Below are positions 25,511 to 34,644 of a DNA stretch of 64,000 nt, in pieces. How positions within the stretch are numbered: the stretch's first letter is position 1; the number at the start of each line of letters is the position of its first letter. The DNA is from Streptomyces sp. XM4193 (lineage in GTDB: Bacteria; Actinomycetota; Actinomycetes; Streptomycetales; Streptomycetaceae): the NCBI RefSeq assembly GCF_023072595.1, contig NZ_JALLGK010000010.1:124001-188000 (forward strand), given 5' to 3'. The notes beneath the pieces are model-generated. The model worked only from the letters and a program-made list of their open reading frames with translations. It had not been told where the DNA came from and ran no database searches. The position numbers and the translations under genes are program-made.

Positions 25511-26257
25511 TCAGTTCCAGGCCGCGACCAGGTACCCGACGCCGTACGGAGCGCTGTCGTGCAGGAGTCGGCCGCTGAGGCCGGCCTGCTCCGCCGCGCC
25601 GGCCAGCACCTGCCAGGGCGCCCGGCCGGCGGCGAGCAGATCGGCGCCGAGCGCGGCGTCCAGGGCGGCCAGGGCGGCGTGGTCGGCGTCGGCGAGGGCA
25701 CGTGCGGCGTCCGCGTCGAAGTACGCGGCCCGATCGTCGAGATAGCCCGGCGCCTTGAGGGTGCGGCACGCGCTGCCGTCCCCGAGCACCAGCAGGGCCA
25801 ACCGCTCCTCGCCCGCGGCCAGGCGACGGCCCTCCCGCAGACAGTCCTCGGTCGGCAGCGCACGGTCCACACCGAGGCCGGAAACCGGCGCGGCCCGCCA
25901 GGACACCGAGCTCAGCAGCCACGCGCCGACGGTCAGCGGGGCCGGCAACTCCCGTGCCGCGGCCGGTGGTTGACCGCCGGCTCCGTCGGCGGCGTCCTCG
26001 CGCGGGGCCCGGCCCAGGACGAACTCCGCCGGCACCCCGAAGCCGTGCAACCCCCCGATGCTGCCCGCCGGGTACGTACCGCTCCCGGCCCGCTCCACCG
26101 GAGCGAGGACGACCAACCGGTCCGGGCGGGCCGCCGCGAGCGTGGAAAGCGCCTCGGCGCAGGCGTCCCGCACCGCTTCCAGCTCCTCCGCGGCGCCCTG
26201 TGCGACCTCGGGAACGAGAACCGGCGGGCAGGGGCAGACGGCGGCAGCGGCAAGCAT
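25511..26257 (-). CDS. LigB-like (class III extradiol dioxygenase subunit B-like) protein, unknown function
   Basis: 248 residues. The start MLAAAAVCPCPPVLVPEVAQ and the later blocks RPDRLVVLAPVERAG, LALLVLGDGSACR and APYGVGYLVAAWN fit the LigB-like family that also contains MEMO proteins. The usual N-terminal metal-binding His is replaced by a CPCPP sequence, so a normal ring-cleaving dioxygenase is unlikely. It lies between miaB and miaA on the same strand, hinting at a link to tRNA modification or housekeeping metabolism, but no function can be assigned. Confidence 0.82.
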   Translation of the reverse strand: MLAAAAVCPCPPVLVPEVAQGAAEELEAVRDACAEALSTLAAARPDRLVVLAPVERAGSGTYPAGSIGGLHGFGVPAEFVLGRAPREDAADGAGGQPPAAARELPAPLTVGAWLLSSVSWRAAPVSGLGVDRALPTEDCLREGRRLAAGEERLALLVLGDGSACRTLKAPGYLDDRAAYFDADAARALADADHAALAALDAALGADLLAAGRAPWQVLAGAAEQAGLSGRLLHDSAPYGVGYLVAAWN

Positions 26258-26439
26258 GTCCGCAGCCTACCCGCGCCCCGGTCGGCTCCGGCCCGGCGCG
26301 GTTCGTGGCCCCCGTACGCGGCCCACATCAGTCCTCGACGGCGACGCCGGAACCCAAGTGGCCCGCGAGCAGCGCAGGTTGGGCGCCGCAATCGCGCGGA
26401 CCCACGGGCCGAGGTGTACCGCCGTACCGGCCGTCGGCC

Positions 26440-27918
26440 TCAGCAGGCGCTGCAACCACCCGTCGGAGCGGGCAGCGGCTCGGGGGCGCCGACCTTCGGC
26501 AGCCCGAGCATGACGCCGCCGCCCTCGGGCGCGGCCTGCCGCGCCTCCCAGGCGTCACCGGCACGGGTGCGGCGCACTCCGAGCGGCCTGCCCTCGGCGA
26601 GCAGGTGGTGCGGGGCGGCGTAGCTGATCTCGACCGTCACCATGTCGCCGGGGCGCACGGGCTCCTCGGGGCGGGTGAAGTGGACCAGGCGACTGTCCGG
26701 AGCCCTGCCGGAGAGCCGGCGCGTCTCGCCGTCCTTGCGCCCCTCGCCCTCGGCGACCATCAGCTCCAGGGTGCGGCCGACCTGGCGCTTGTTCTCCTCC
26801 CAGGAGATCTCGTCCTGCAGCGCGACCAGGCGCTCGTACCGTGCCTGGACGACCTCCTTGGGGATCTGCCCGTCCATCTCGGCAGCGGGGGTCCCCGGGC
26901 GCTTGGAGTACTGGAAGGTGAACGCCTGCGCGAAACGCGCCTCGCGCACGACGTGCATCGTCTCCTCGAAGTCCTCCTCGGTCTCGCCGGGGAAGCCCAC
27001 GATGATGTCGGTGGAGATCGCGGCGTCGGGCATCGCCGCTCGGACGTTCTCGATGATGCCGAGGAAGCGCTCCTGGCGGTAGGAACGCCGCATGGCCTTG
27101 AGGATCCTGGAGGATCCGGACTGCAGCGGCATGTGCAGCTGCGGCATCACGTTGGGCGTCTCGGCCATCGCCGCGATCACGTCGTCGGTGAAGTCGCGCG
27201 GGTGCGGCGAGGTGAAGCGCACCCGCTCCAGCCCGTCGATCCGGCCGCAGGCGCGCAGCAGCTTGCTGAACGCCTCGCGGTCGCCGATGTCACTGCCGTA
27301 GGCGTTGACGTTCTGCCCGAGCAGGGTGATCTCGGTGACGCCCTCGGCGACCAGTGCCTCGATCTCGGCGAGGATGTCGCCCGGCCTGCGGTCCTTCTCC
27401 TTGCCGCGCAGGGCGGGAACGATGCAGAAGGTGCAGGTGTTGTTGCAGCCGACCGAGATGGAGACCCAAGCCGCGTAGGCGCTCTCCCGGCGCGTGGGCA
27501 GCGTGGAGGGGAACGCCTCCAGGGACTCGGCGATCTCGACCTGCGCCTCTTCCCGGACCCGCGCGCGCTCCAACAGCACCGGCAGCTTGCCGACGTTGTG
27601 GGTGCCGAAGACGACGTCGACCCAGGGCGCCCGGCGGACGATGGTCTCGCGGTCCTTCTGCGCCAGGCAGCCGCCGACGGCGATCTGCATACCGGGCCGG
27701 GACGCCTTCTTCGGCGCGAGCTGGCCGAGGTTGCCGTACAGCCGGTTGTCGGCGTTCTCCCGCACCGCACAGGTGTTGAAGACGACGACGTCGGCGCCGT
27801 CCGCGTCCTTGGGCGCACGTACGTAGCCGGCGTCCTCCAGCAGACCGGACATCCGCTCGGAGTCGTGGACATTCATCTGGCAGCCGAAGGTGCGCAGCTC
27901 ATAAGTCTTGGCAGTCAT
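26440..27918 (-). CDS. miaB: tRNA-2-methylthio-N6-dimethylallyladenosine synthase
   Basis: Radical SAM methylthiotransferase that acts after MiaA on A37. About 492 residues from ATG at 27918 (TAKTYELRTFGCQMNVHDSE); an ATG eight codons earlier (27942) is an alternative, and neither has a clear ribosome site. The N-terminal cluster Cys are in FGCQMN, NTCAV and GGCLAQ. The radical SAM motif is CNNTCTFC. A TRAM domain follows, and the tail ends in a Cys-rich GGCSAC. Confidence 0.96.
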   Translation of the reverse strand: MTAKTYELRTFGCQMNVHDSERMSGLLEDAGYVRAPKDADGADVVVFNTCAVRENADNRLYGNLGQLAPKKASRPGMQIAVGGCLAQKDRETIVRRAPWVDVVFGTHNVGKLPVLLERARVREEAQVEIAESLEAFPSTLPTRRESAYAAWVSISVGCNNTCTFCIVPALRGKEKDRRPGDILAEIEALVAEGVTEITLLGQNVNAYGSDIGDREAFSKLLRACGRIDGLERVRFTSPHPRDFTDDVIAAMAETPNVMPQLHMPLQSGSSRILKAMRRSYRQERFLGIIENVRAAMPDAAISTDIIVGFPGETEEDFEETMHVVREARFAQAFTFQYSKRPGTPAAEMDGQIPKEVVQARYERLVALQDEISWEENKRQVGRTLELMVAEGEGRKDGETRRLSGRAPDSRLVHFTRPEEPVRPGDMVTVEISYAAPHHLLAEGRPLGVRRTRAGDAWEARQAAPEGGGVMLGLPKVGAPEPLPAPTGGCSAC

Positions 27919-28017
27919 CTCAATCGACCAGGGTACGCGCATCCCGACGGCGCTCCTCCCCGCCCACCTCGAACGCGGGGGTCGGCCGCCGGGCCCGCGG
28001 ATGGCAGGATCGGGCGC

Positions 28018-29013
28018 ATGGTGAGGTTCCCGGCCCGCGGGCCGAGCAGACGGCATGTGCTGTGGGCGGTCAGCGCCCTGGTCGTGGTGGTCTCGCTGCT
28101 GTGGTGGATGACTCCCGGCGGGCGCGACCGGCCCACCGGGAGCGCGACGCTCGCCACCGGCGTTCCGTCGGGGGTGTACGCCCGCTACGGCACGCTGCTC
28201 AAGGAACGGCTCCCCCGCGATCTGCCCGAGGTGGAGCTGGGGCTGCGACCGAGCCAGGGGTCGGTCGACAACATCGAGCAAGTGATCGCCGGCAAGGCCG
28301 ACTTCACCATCGCACAGGCCGACGCGGTGGCGGCGTACCTCACCTCGGGAGGCAAGGACGCCTCCCGGCTGCGGGCCTGCGCCAGGCTGTACGACGACTA
28401 TGTGCAGCTCGTCGTGCGCGCCGACTCCGACGTCGAGTCGGCAGCGGATCTGCGGGGGCTGAAGGTCGGCGTCGGCCAGCGGCAGTCCGGTGTGCGTCCG
28501 GTCGCCGAACGACTGCTGCGCGCAGCGGGGCTGGACCCGGCCAAGGACGTCCGCCAGGTCTACGAGGGGATCGGCCTGATGCCCGAACTCCTGGAGAACG
28601 GCGGACTGGACGCGTTCTTCTGGACCGGCGGACTGCCCAGCAGCGCCATCCAGGACCTGGCGGCCAGCAGCGACATCCGGCTGGTGGAGCTGGGCAGCCT
28701 GGTCCCGGCGCTGCACGCCCAGGACCCGCAGGCCCGCCACTACCGGGCCGCGGTGATGCCGGCGGACGCCTACCCCAGGGTGCAGCAGGGCGAAGCGGTG
28801 GAATCGGTGGCGGTGGCCAACCTGCTGGTGACCACCGACCGCGCGGAGAAGTCCCTGACCGAGGGTCTGACCAGAGCACTGATCAACAACCGGGACTACA
28901 TCGGTTCGCGGGTGCACGCCGCCCAGCGGGTCGATCTGCGCACCGCGATCTACACCGACCCGCTTCCGCTGCACGAGGGCGCCCAGCGCTACTACCGCAC
29001 CGTCAAGCCCTGA
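28018..29013 (+). CDS. TAXI family TRAP-type solute-binding protein (orphan)
   Basis: 331 residues from ATG at 28018. One N-terminal membrane anchor (HVLWAVSALVVVVSLLWWM) is followed by the TAXI fold: ATGVPSGVYARYG, GSVDNIEQVIAGKADFTIAQ and LRGLKVGVGQRQSGV. No TRAP permease (QM subunits) is adjacent, so it may present a ligand to a sensor or to a distant transporter. No ribosome site precedes the ATG; translation of a leaderless message is possible. It diverges from miaB across about 100 bp. Confidence 0.88.
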   Translation: MVRFPARGPSRRHVLWAVSALVVVVSLLWWMTPGGRDRPTGSATLATGVPSGVYARYGTLLKERLPRDLPEVELGLRPSQGSVDNIEQVIAGKADFTIAQADAVAAYLTSGGKDASRLRACARLYDDYVQLVVRADSDVESAADLRGLKVGVGQRQSGVRPVAERLLRAAGLDPAKDVRQVYEGIGLMPELLENGGLDAFFWTGGLPSSAIQDLAASSDIRLVELGSLVPALHAQDPQARHYRAAVMPADAYPRVQQGEAVESVAVANLLVTTDRAEKSLTEGLTRALINNRDYIGSRVHAAQRVDLRTAIYTDPLPLHEGAQRYYRTVKP

Positions 29014-29073
29014 CCCCGCACCGCACCGTCGAGCCCCGGCACCCTCGGCCCGCCGCGGCCTGCGCCCGGGCCT

Positions 29074-29154
29074 TCCGTCAGCCGAGGCATCTGCGGCCGG
29101 GCCCTCCGTCAGCTGACGCATCTGATGCCCGGGCCCTCCGCTGTTGCCGGGCCC
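29074..29154. repeat. Degenerate tandem repeat of about 31 bp downstream of the TAXI gene
   Basis: Copies at 29074-29104 and 29105-29136 share TCCGTCAGC, GCATCTG and GGGCCC. A shortened third copy (TCCGCTGTTGCCGGGCCC) runs 29137-29154. The 29014-29273 spacer otherwise shows no gene. Confidence 0.75.
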
Positions 29155-29273
29155 ACCGCCTCCGAGCACGGCAACGCCGAGCCGACGTCGAGCCCCGACC
29201 GTCCGGACGCCGCGGGACCGTCGCCGGACCCGTCCGGGCCGGCCCGACGGCTCACAGCCGCCGGCAGCCGCCG

Positions 29274-30962
29274 CTACGCCGTGCCCCGTCCCAACACCCG
29301 CGCGCCGTCCTCGGCCGGCTCCCGGTCGGGGTCCGGGTCCGGGGCCTCGTCTCCCCCGGGCCGGCCTCCGGCTTCGCCGCCCGTCTCACGGGCCCGACCG
29401 GCGGCCGAACCGGTGGCACGTACAGCGGCCCGACCGCCCAACGTGGCGACGACGCGCCCGAGTTCCTCGCGGTGCACCCCCGGCAGCGCTGCCGCGAGGT
29501 AGCCGTCGGGACGCACCACCAGCACCGTGTGCGCCGCCGCGCCCGGGTAGGACTCGGTGACGAACAGCTCGGCGGGGGCGGGCAACGCCCGTACGGCGGC
29601 GGCCAGTTCCGGCATCACCCCGGCGTTGAGCCAGTGCCGGCTGTCCCACACCGCGGTGCCGGGCGCCACCAGGACGACCAGCAACCGGGCGCCGAGCCGC
29701 TCGGAGAGCGCCAGCCGGGTGCCGTCCAGCGCGGTCAGCGGGATGTCCTGTGCGCGCTCGCCCGGCTCGGTGACGACACCGCCCCCGAGCGGCGCGGTGG
29801 TGAGCGGGGAGTCGCGGTGCTCCGGCGCGGCGCCGAGCGTCCCGCGGCCCAGATGTCCGTCGGTCAGCAGCGTCAACCGGCTCCGGGCGCCGCCGGGGAG
29901 CAGGGTGCGCAGCGCCCCGGCGTTGCGCACCAGGGGCAGTGCCTGGTCAACTGCGCGCAGCCGTGCGACGACCGCGCCGCGGCGCTCCTGCTCGTAGCTG
30001 TCCAGCAGCGCCTCGTCGCCGGCACCGAGCCGGTGCAGGGCGAGTTTCCAGGCCAGGTTGTCCACGTCCCGCAGACCCTCGTCGACAGCCTGGGTGCCCA
30101 GTGCCCCCAGCAGATGCGCGGCGTCCCCGGCGAGCAGGACCCGCCCTCTGCGCCAGTGCCGTGCCAGGCGCTGGTGGGCGGTGTGCACTCCGGTGTCCAG
30201 CAGCTCGTACGCGGGGTCCCGCTCGCCCGTCCAGGCCGCGAGCGTCTCCTGGATGCGCTCCAACAGGGCGTCGGGCGTGACCAGTTCACCGCGCGCCGGC
30301 AGCAGCCAGTCCAGCCGCCACACCCCCGACGGGAGCGCCCGGGCACAGACCTCACCGCCCTTGCCGCCGGGCATCTCCTGGTGCAGCAGGGCCTCTTCCG
30401 GCCAGGGCAGTGCGACCCGCAGTGCCGCGACCGCGTGCCGCTCCACCGCGGTGCGGCCGGGGAACCGCGTACCGAGCAGCTTGCGGACGGTGGAGCGGAT
30501 GCCGTCGCAGCCGACCAGATGGCTGCCTCTCCAGACCTCGCCCTGCTCCCCCTTGGTGCGCGCACGCACCCCGTCCTCGTACGCCTCCAGCTCGACGACC
30601 TTGCTGTGGTCGACGATCCGCACCAGCCCGGTGCGCCCGGCCGCGGCGCGGAACGCCTTGCGCAAGGTGTGCTCGGGCACGTGTAACGGGGCGTCGGCGG
30701 GGGTGAAGTCCCGCTGCTCCAGCACCTGTCCGCGGCGCAGCGTCCGCCACACCATCCAGCGCGCGCCCGGAAGCGGTTCGGGAGCTATCAGGCGCTGTAC
30801 GAGCGCGGCGGTGTCGGGCCGCAGCACGCAGCTGCGCGCGGGCCGGGGGGTGATCCGCCCGTCCCCCGCGTCCAGTACGACGGTGGGCACCTCGTGGCGC
30901 GCCAGCGAGAGCGCGAGCGCGAGACCGACGGGGCCGGCACCGACGATGATCACCGGTTCCAC
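29274..30962 (-). CDS. FAD-dependent aromatic-type monooxygenase (PHBH fold)
   Basis: 562 residues from GTG at 30962, with GGAGG about ten bases upstream. The FAD motifs are VGAGPVGLALAL (GxGxxG), GCDGIRSTVRK, and LLAGDAAHLLGALGTQ with DVDNLAWKLAL. The C-terminal thioredoxin-like part typical of phenol hydroxylase-type enzymes is present. The last 60 residues are Pro/Asp/Gly-rich and probably disordered. It would hydroxylate an aromatic or polyketide substrate using NAD(P)H. No biosynthetic genes are adjacent, so the substrate is unknown. Confidence 0.9.
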   Translation of the reverse strand: MEPVIIVGAGPVGLALALSLARHEVPTVVLDAGDGRITPRPARSCVLRPDTAALVQRLIAPEPLPGARWMVWRTLRRGQVLEQRDFTPADAPLHVPEHTLRKAFRAAAGRTGLVRIVDHSKVVELEAYEDGVRARTKGEQGEVWRGSHLVGCDGIRSTVRKLLGTRFPGRTAVERHAVAALRVALPWPEEALLHQEMPGGKGGEVCARALPSGVWRLDWLLPARGELVTPDALLERIQETLAAWTGERDPAYELLDTGVHTAHQRLARHWRRGRVLLAGDAAHLLGALGTQAVDEGLRDVDNLAWKLALHRLGAGDEALLDSYEQERRGAVVARLRAVDQALPLVRNAGALRTLLPGGARSRLTLLTDGHLGRGTLGAAPEHRDSPLTTAPLGGGVVTEPGERAQDIPLTALDGTRLALSERLGARLLVVLVAPGTAVWDSRHWLNAGVMPELAAAVRALPAPAELFVTESYPGAAAHTVLVVRPDGYLAAALPGVHREELGRVVATLGGRAAVRATGSAAGRARETGGEAGGRPGGDEAPDPDPDREPAEDGARVLGRGTA

Positions 30963-31135
30963 GGCTGCGAGACCTCCAGGCCCCGCGCGCGGGTCTCACT
31001 GCAGGCACGGTGGCCTGCGCTCTTGTGGGGACGGGGAGTTGACGCGAGGCGGCGGCCGTGGAGCGTGATCACACCCGGTATGCAACCCACTGCCCGTGCA
31101 CGCGTCAAGTGAGCATGGGGTGGGCACCGACGCAC

Positions 31136-31174
31136 CGAAGGGGAGCAGCGCCGACATCGCGCTGCTCCCCTTCG
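31136..31174 (-). terminator. Terminator of the gluABCD operon
   Basis: A perfect 16-bp inverted repeat, CGAAGGGGAGCAGCGC (31136-31151) and its complement (31159-31174), encloses a 7-nt loop. It lies about 48 bp beyond the gluD stop. Confidence 0.92.
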
Positions 31175-31221
31175 CCGCCCGCGCCCGTGCGGACAGTGCG
31201 CACGGGCCGGTGCGGGCTACC

Positions 31222-32094
31222 TCATTTGCCGTCCTTGCCGTCGAGCGCCTTGTCCGGCTCTGCGACGGGCTCGGCGTCGGCGACCTTGATTCCGGTCTTG
31301 GCACGCCGGCCGCGCTTCTCCAGCCAGGTCGCGAACCAGGACAGCAGCAGGCAGATGCCGACGTACAGCGCGCCCACCGCGCCCAGGAGCACGACCTCCG
31401 GGTTGGACCCGTTGATGAGGGTGTTGTCGGAGAACTGCCGTGCGACGTACAGCAGCTCCTCGTACACGATGATGTAGCCGAGCGAGGTGTCCTTGAGGGT
31501 CACCACCAGCTGGCTGATGATCGTCGGCATCATCGCGCGGACGGCCTGCGGGATCTGGACGGTCAGCATGACCTGGCTCTTGCGCATGCCGATCGCGTAC
31601 GCGGCCTCGACCTGGCCCTTGGGCACCGAGAGGATGCCGGCGCGCAGCACCTCGGCCTGGACCGAACCGTTGTAGACGGTCAGACCGAGGACCAGGGCCC
31701 ACATCGGGTCGTTGATGAGGAAGCCCTGCCAGAACACGAAGATCGTGATCAGCAGCGGCACCGCTCGGAACAGCTCGATGAAGGCGGTGGCGAACCACCG
31801 GATCGGCAGGTGGTCCGAGAGCCGCGCGACCGCCAGCAGCACACCGAGGATCAGCGAGAAGATCCCGGCGAAGAAGAACGCCTTCAAGGTGGCGACCAAG
31901 CCCTCGAGGATGCGCTCCTGCGTGGAGGTGTACTGCAGGATCTCCCACATCTCCGGCGCCAACTGCCCGGTGCGGGCGAGCCGGAAGACGATGAAGGCAC
32001 CGACGCCCAGCAGGGCGATCCCGCCGACCACGGAGAGGATCAGGTTCCGCGCCTTGGCCCGGGGGCCCGGCACGTCGTAGAGGACTGAGCTCAT
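31222..32094 (-). CDS. gluD: Glutamate ABC transporter permease GluD
   Basis: 290 residues from ATG at 32094, overlapping the gluC stop as ATGA. About five to six membrane segments and the EAA loop GQVEAAYAIGMRKSQ place it in the HisM-type amino acid permease family. The C-terminal 30 residues are Lys/Asp-rich and cytoplasmic. It is the last gene of gluABCD, closed by the hairpin at 31136-31174. Pairing with GluC gives a heteromeric membrane pore. Confidence 0.94.
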   Translation of the reverse strand: MSSVLYDVPGPRAKARNLILSVVGGIALLGVGAFIVFRLARTGQLAPEMWEILQYTSTQERILEGLVATLKAFFFAGIFSLILGVLLAVARLSDHLPIRWFATAFIELFRAVPLLITIFVFWQGFLINDPMWALVLGLTVYNGSVQAEVLRAGILSVPKGQVEAAYAIGMRKSQVMLTVQIPQAVRAMMPTIISQLVVTLKDTSLGYIIVYEELLYVARQFSDNTLINGSNPEVVLLGAVGALYVGICLLLSWFATWLEKRGRRAKTGIKVADAEPVAEPDKALDGKDGK

Positions 32095-32738
32095 CGCGCG
32101 ACCCCCAGCTTGCGCTCCAGCAGTCGGAAGAGGCCGGAGATGGAAAAGGTGATGATGAGGAAGGCGACTGCGATCCAGAAGAAGACGAACAGGATGTTGT
32201 AACCCATGTCGCTGAGGTCCTTCTGGGTGCCGAAGAGCTCGGCGTTGCTGAAGGCGCCGGCGATCGCAGAGTTCTTGGTCAGCGCGATCATGATGCTGCT
32301 CATCGGGGCGATCACTGTTCTGGTCGCCTGCGGGAGCACAATCAGGCTCAGGGTCTGGGTGAAGGTCATTCCCAGGCTGCGGGCCGCCTCGGCCTGGCCG
32401 ACGGCGACGGTGTTGATGCCCGAGCGGACGGCCTCGCACACGAACGAGGAGGTGTAGAAGCTCAGGGCCAGGACCGCCAGCACATACGGGCTCATGCCGG
32501 GGAAGAGGACCTTCGGCAGGATGAAGAAGGCGACCACGAAGAGCAGGACGAGCGGGGTGTTGCGCAGCAGGGTGACCCAGGCCGCGCCGAACCAGCGCAG
32601 GGGCGGGATCGGCGAGACCCGGCAACCGGCGATCACCACTCCCAGCACAAGGGCGATCAGCGCGCTCGCGGCCGTGAGCGAAAGGGTTCCGATGAACCCC
32701 TCCCGGAACAACGGCAGGTTGTCGAGCAATACGTTCAT
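32091..32738 (-). CDS. gluC: Glutamate ABC transporter permease GluC
   Basis: 215 residues from ATG. Five hydrophobic segments and the EAA loop GQAEAARSLGMTFTQ are visible, and LLRNTPLVLLFVVAFF is typical of polar amino acid permeases. It is separated from gluB by about 150 bp that contain a strong hairpin (32794-32833), so its expression is probably lower than that of the binding protein. It overlaps gluD by four bases. Confidence 0.94.
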   Translation of the reverse strand: MNVLLDNLPLFREGFIGTLSLTAASALIALVLGVVIAGCRVSPIPPLRWFGAAWVTLLRNTPLVLLFVVAFFILPKVLFPGMSPYVLAVLALSFYTSSFVCEAVRSGINTVAVGQAEAARSLGMTFTQTLSLIVLPQATRTVIAPMSSIMIALTKNSAIAGAFSNAELFGTQKDLSDMGYNILFVFFWIAVAFLIITFSISGLFRLLERKLGVAR

Positions 32739-32793
32739 CTAGGTCTCCGCGTTAATCTCCGCGCGGGCGGGGAGCGGGATGGGCAGGACAGAG

Positions 32794-32833
32794 GGTGCCC
32801 CGTACGCCCTCGAGTGCGGACATACGGGGCACC
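32794..32833 (-). terminator. Intercistronic hairpin between gluB and gluC (attenuator or mRNA stabiliser)
   Basis: GGTGCCCCGTA (32794-32804) and TACGGGGCACC (32823-32833) form a perfect 11-bp stem with an 18-nt loop. The position right after the binding-protein gene is where ABC operons often place partial terminators or 3' stabilisers, giving more binding protein than permease. Confidence 0.8.
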
Positions 32834-32890
32834 TCGTGCTTCACGCTTCGATCGGCCCGAACAGCGGGGTCCGGTCCGGTGTCAGCGGAT

Positions 32891-33805
32891 TCAGGAACGG
32901 TCGAGCTTCGGCGGGTCGACGAACTCCGAGCCGGAACGGCCGAGGGTCGCCTCGTACGCCTTCTTGTAGTCGCCGTTCTCGATGTGCGCCTCGATCGCGT
33001 CGGAGACCGCGTCCTTGAGCGCCTTGTCGCCGAGCTTGATGCCCACGCCGTAGGGCTCGTCGCTGAAGGTCTCGCCGACGACCTTGAGGTCGTCGGGGCG
33101 CTGCGCAGCGTAGCCCTTGAGGATGGCGTCGTCGGTCGTCATCGCGTCGACCTGGCCGTCGACCAGCTGCTTGACGCAGTCGGTGTACTTGCCGAGCTCG
33201 ATGGTCTTGGCACCGTACTTGGACTTGTTCTCCGTGATGTTGCGCAGCGGAGTCGAGCCCTTGATGGAGCAGACCGTCTTGCCCTTGATGCTGTCCGGGC
33301 CCTTGATCGCGTCCTCGTCCTTGCGCACCAGCAGGTCCTGGCCGGCCATGTAGTACGGACCGGCGAAGGCGACCTGCTTCTTGCGCTCGTCGTTGATCGT
33401 GTAGGTACCGATCATGAGGTCGACCTGGCCCTTGGAGACCGCGGTCTCACGAATGGAGGAGTCGATCGTCTTCCACTCGATGTCCTTCTCCGGGTCGAAG
33501 CCGAGGTCGGCCGCGATCATCTTCGCGATCTCGACGTCGAAGCCTTCGTACTTCTTGGAGCTGGGGTCCTGGAAACCGAGGTACGGCTGGTCGGCCTTGG
33601 AGCCGACGATGAGCTTGCCGCGCTTCTGGGCCGCCTTCAGCACGGGCGAGTCGACGTCGACGTCGTCGGCGACGGTGTACGTGGGGACCTCGGGGCCCTC
33701 CTCGTCCTTCTCGTCACCGGCGCTGCCCTCCTTGCCGCAGGCGGTGAGAGCGAGTACGACCGCCACGGAGGCGGCCAGGGCCGCGCTGGTCTTGCGGAGT
33801 CTCAT
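32891..33805 (-). CDS. gluB: Glutamate-binding lipoprotein GluB
   Basis: 304 residues. The signal peptide ends in the lipobox LALTACGK. The mature protein is a polar amino acid-binding fold: KLIVGSKADQPYLGFQDP, YEGFDVEIAKMIAADLG, and the hinge segment DAMTTDDAILKGYA. The acidic stretch after the lipid Cys is a typical linker. It lies between gluA and gluC and captures substrate outside the membrane. Specificity for glutamate is taken from the conserved gluABCD context. Confidence 0.95.
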   Translation of the reverse strand: MRLRKTSAALAASVAVVLALTACGKEGSAGDEKDEEGPEVPTYTVADDVDVDSPVLKAAQKRGKLIVGSKADQPYLGFQDPSSKKYEGFDVEIAKMIAADLGFDPEKDIEWKTIDSSIRETAVSKGQVDLMIGTYTINDERKKQVAFAGPYYMAGQDLLVRKDEDAIKGPDSIKGKTVCSIKGSTPLRNITENKSKYGAKTIELGKYTDCVKQLVDGQVDAMTTDDAILKGYAAQRPDDLKVVGETFSDEPYGVGIKLGDKALKDAVSDAIEAHIENGDYKKAYEATLGRSGSEFVDPPKLDRS

Positions 33806-33867
33806 GACTGAACTTCCCTCGTCTTCGGTTGATGTGCCTGGCCCCGCCGGGCCGCTGCGTCGTGTCG

Positions 33868-34644
33868 TCAGTGCTGGAGGATCTTCGACAGGAAGTCCTT
33901 CGCCCGGTCGCTGCGCGGGTTGCTGAAGAACTGGTCGGGAGTCGCCTCCTCGACGATCTTTCCATCGGCCATGAAGATCACGCGGTTCGCGGCGGATTTG
34001 GCAAAGCCCATCTCGTGCGTGACGACGACCATCGTCATTCCCTCACGAGCCAGCTGCTGCATGACCTCGAGAACCTCGTTGATCATCTCGGGGTCGAGGG
34101 CGGAGGTGGGCTCGTCGAAGAGCATCACCTTCGGCTCCATCGCCAACGCCCGAGCGATCGCGACACGCTGCTGCTGACCGCCGGAGAGCTGGGCGGGGTA
34201 CTTGTCCGCCTGAGCGCCCACACCGACACGGTCGAGCAGCTCGCGGGCCCGCTCGTCGGCCGCGGCCTTGCTCTTGCGGCGCACCTTGGTCTGGCCCAGC
34301 GTCACGTTCTCCAGCACCGTCTTGTGTGCGAAGAGGTTGAACGACTGGAACACCATGCCGACGTCGGCCCGCAGCTTGGCCAGCTCGCGGCCTTCCTCGG
34401 GCAGCGGCTTGCCGTCGATCTCGATACGACCGGAGTCGATCGTCTCCAGGCGGTTGATCGTGCGGCACAGCGTGGACTTGCCGGACCCGGAGGGACCGAT
34501 CACGACGACGACCTCGCCCTTGGCGACAGTCATGTCGATGTCCTGGAGCACATGCAACGCACCAAAGTGCTTGTTGACGTTGTCCAGTACGACCAGCGGG
34601 TCCGCCGCGCCTGCGGCGTCCTTAGTCACCGATACTTCACCCAT
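33868..34644 (-). CDS. gluA: Glutamate ABC transporter ATP-binding protein GluA
   Basis: 258 residues from ATG at 34644 (MGEVSVTKDA); an ATG eight codons upstream (34668) is in frame but less like known GluA starts. Walker A GPSGSGKSTLC, signature LSGGQQQR and Walker B VMLFDEPTSALD are intact. It is the first gene of gluABCD and is divergent from gluR. The family (GlnQ/HisP type) energises uptake of polar amino acids. Confidence 0.95.
   Translation of the reverse strand: MGEVSVTKDAAGAADPLVVLDNVNKHFGALHVLQDIDMTVAKGEVVVVIGPSGSGKSTLCRTINRLETIDSGRIEIDGKPLPEEGRELAKLRADVGMVFQSFNLFAHKTVLENVTLGQTKVRRKSKAAADERARELLDRVGVGAQADKYPAQLSGGQQQRVAIARALAMEPKVMLFDEPTSALDPEMINEVLEVMQQLAREGMTMVVVTHEMGFAKSAANRVIFMADGKIVEEATPDQFFSNPRSDRAKDFLSKILQH

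Noticed and set aside
29074..29154. The tandem repeat as an attachment site or transposon end
   Set aside because: No transposase, integrase, tRNA gene or target duplication is near; it is a local degenerate duplication.
26440..29169. The long upstream extension of the miaB frame to 909 codons
   Set aside because: The extra 400 codons are antisense to the TAXI gene; the MiaB N-terminus is clearly recognisable at 27918 or, at most, 27942.
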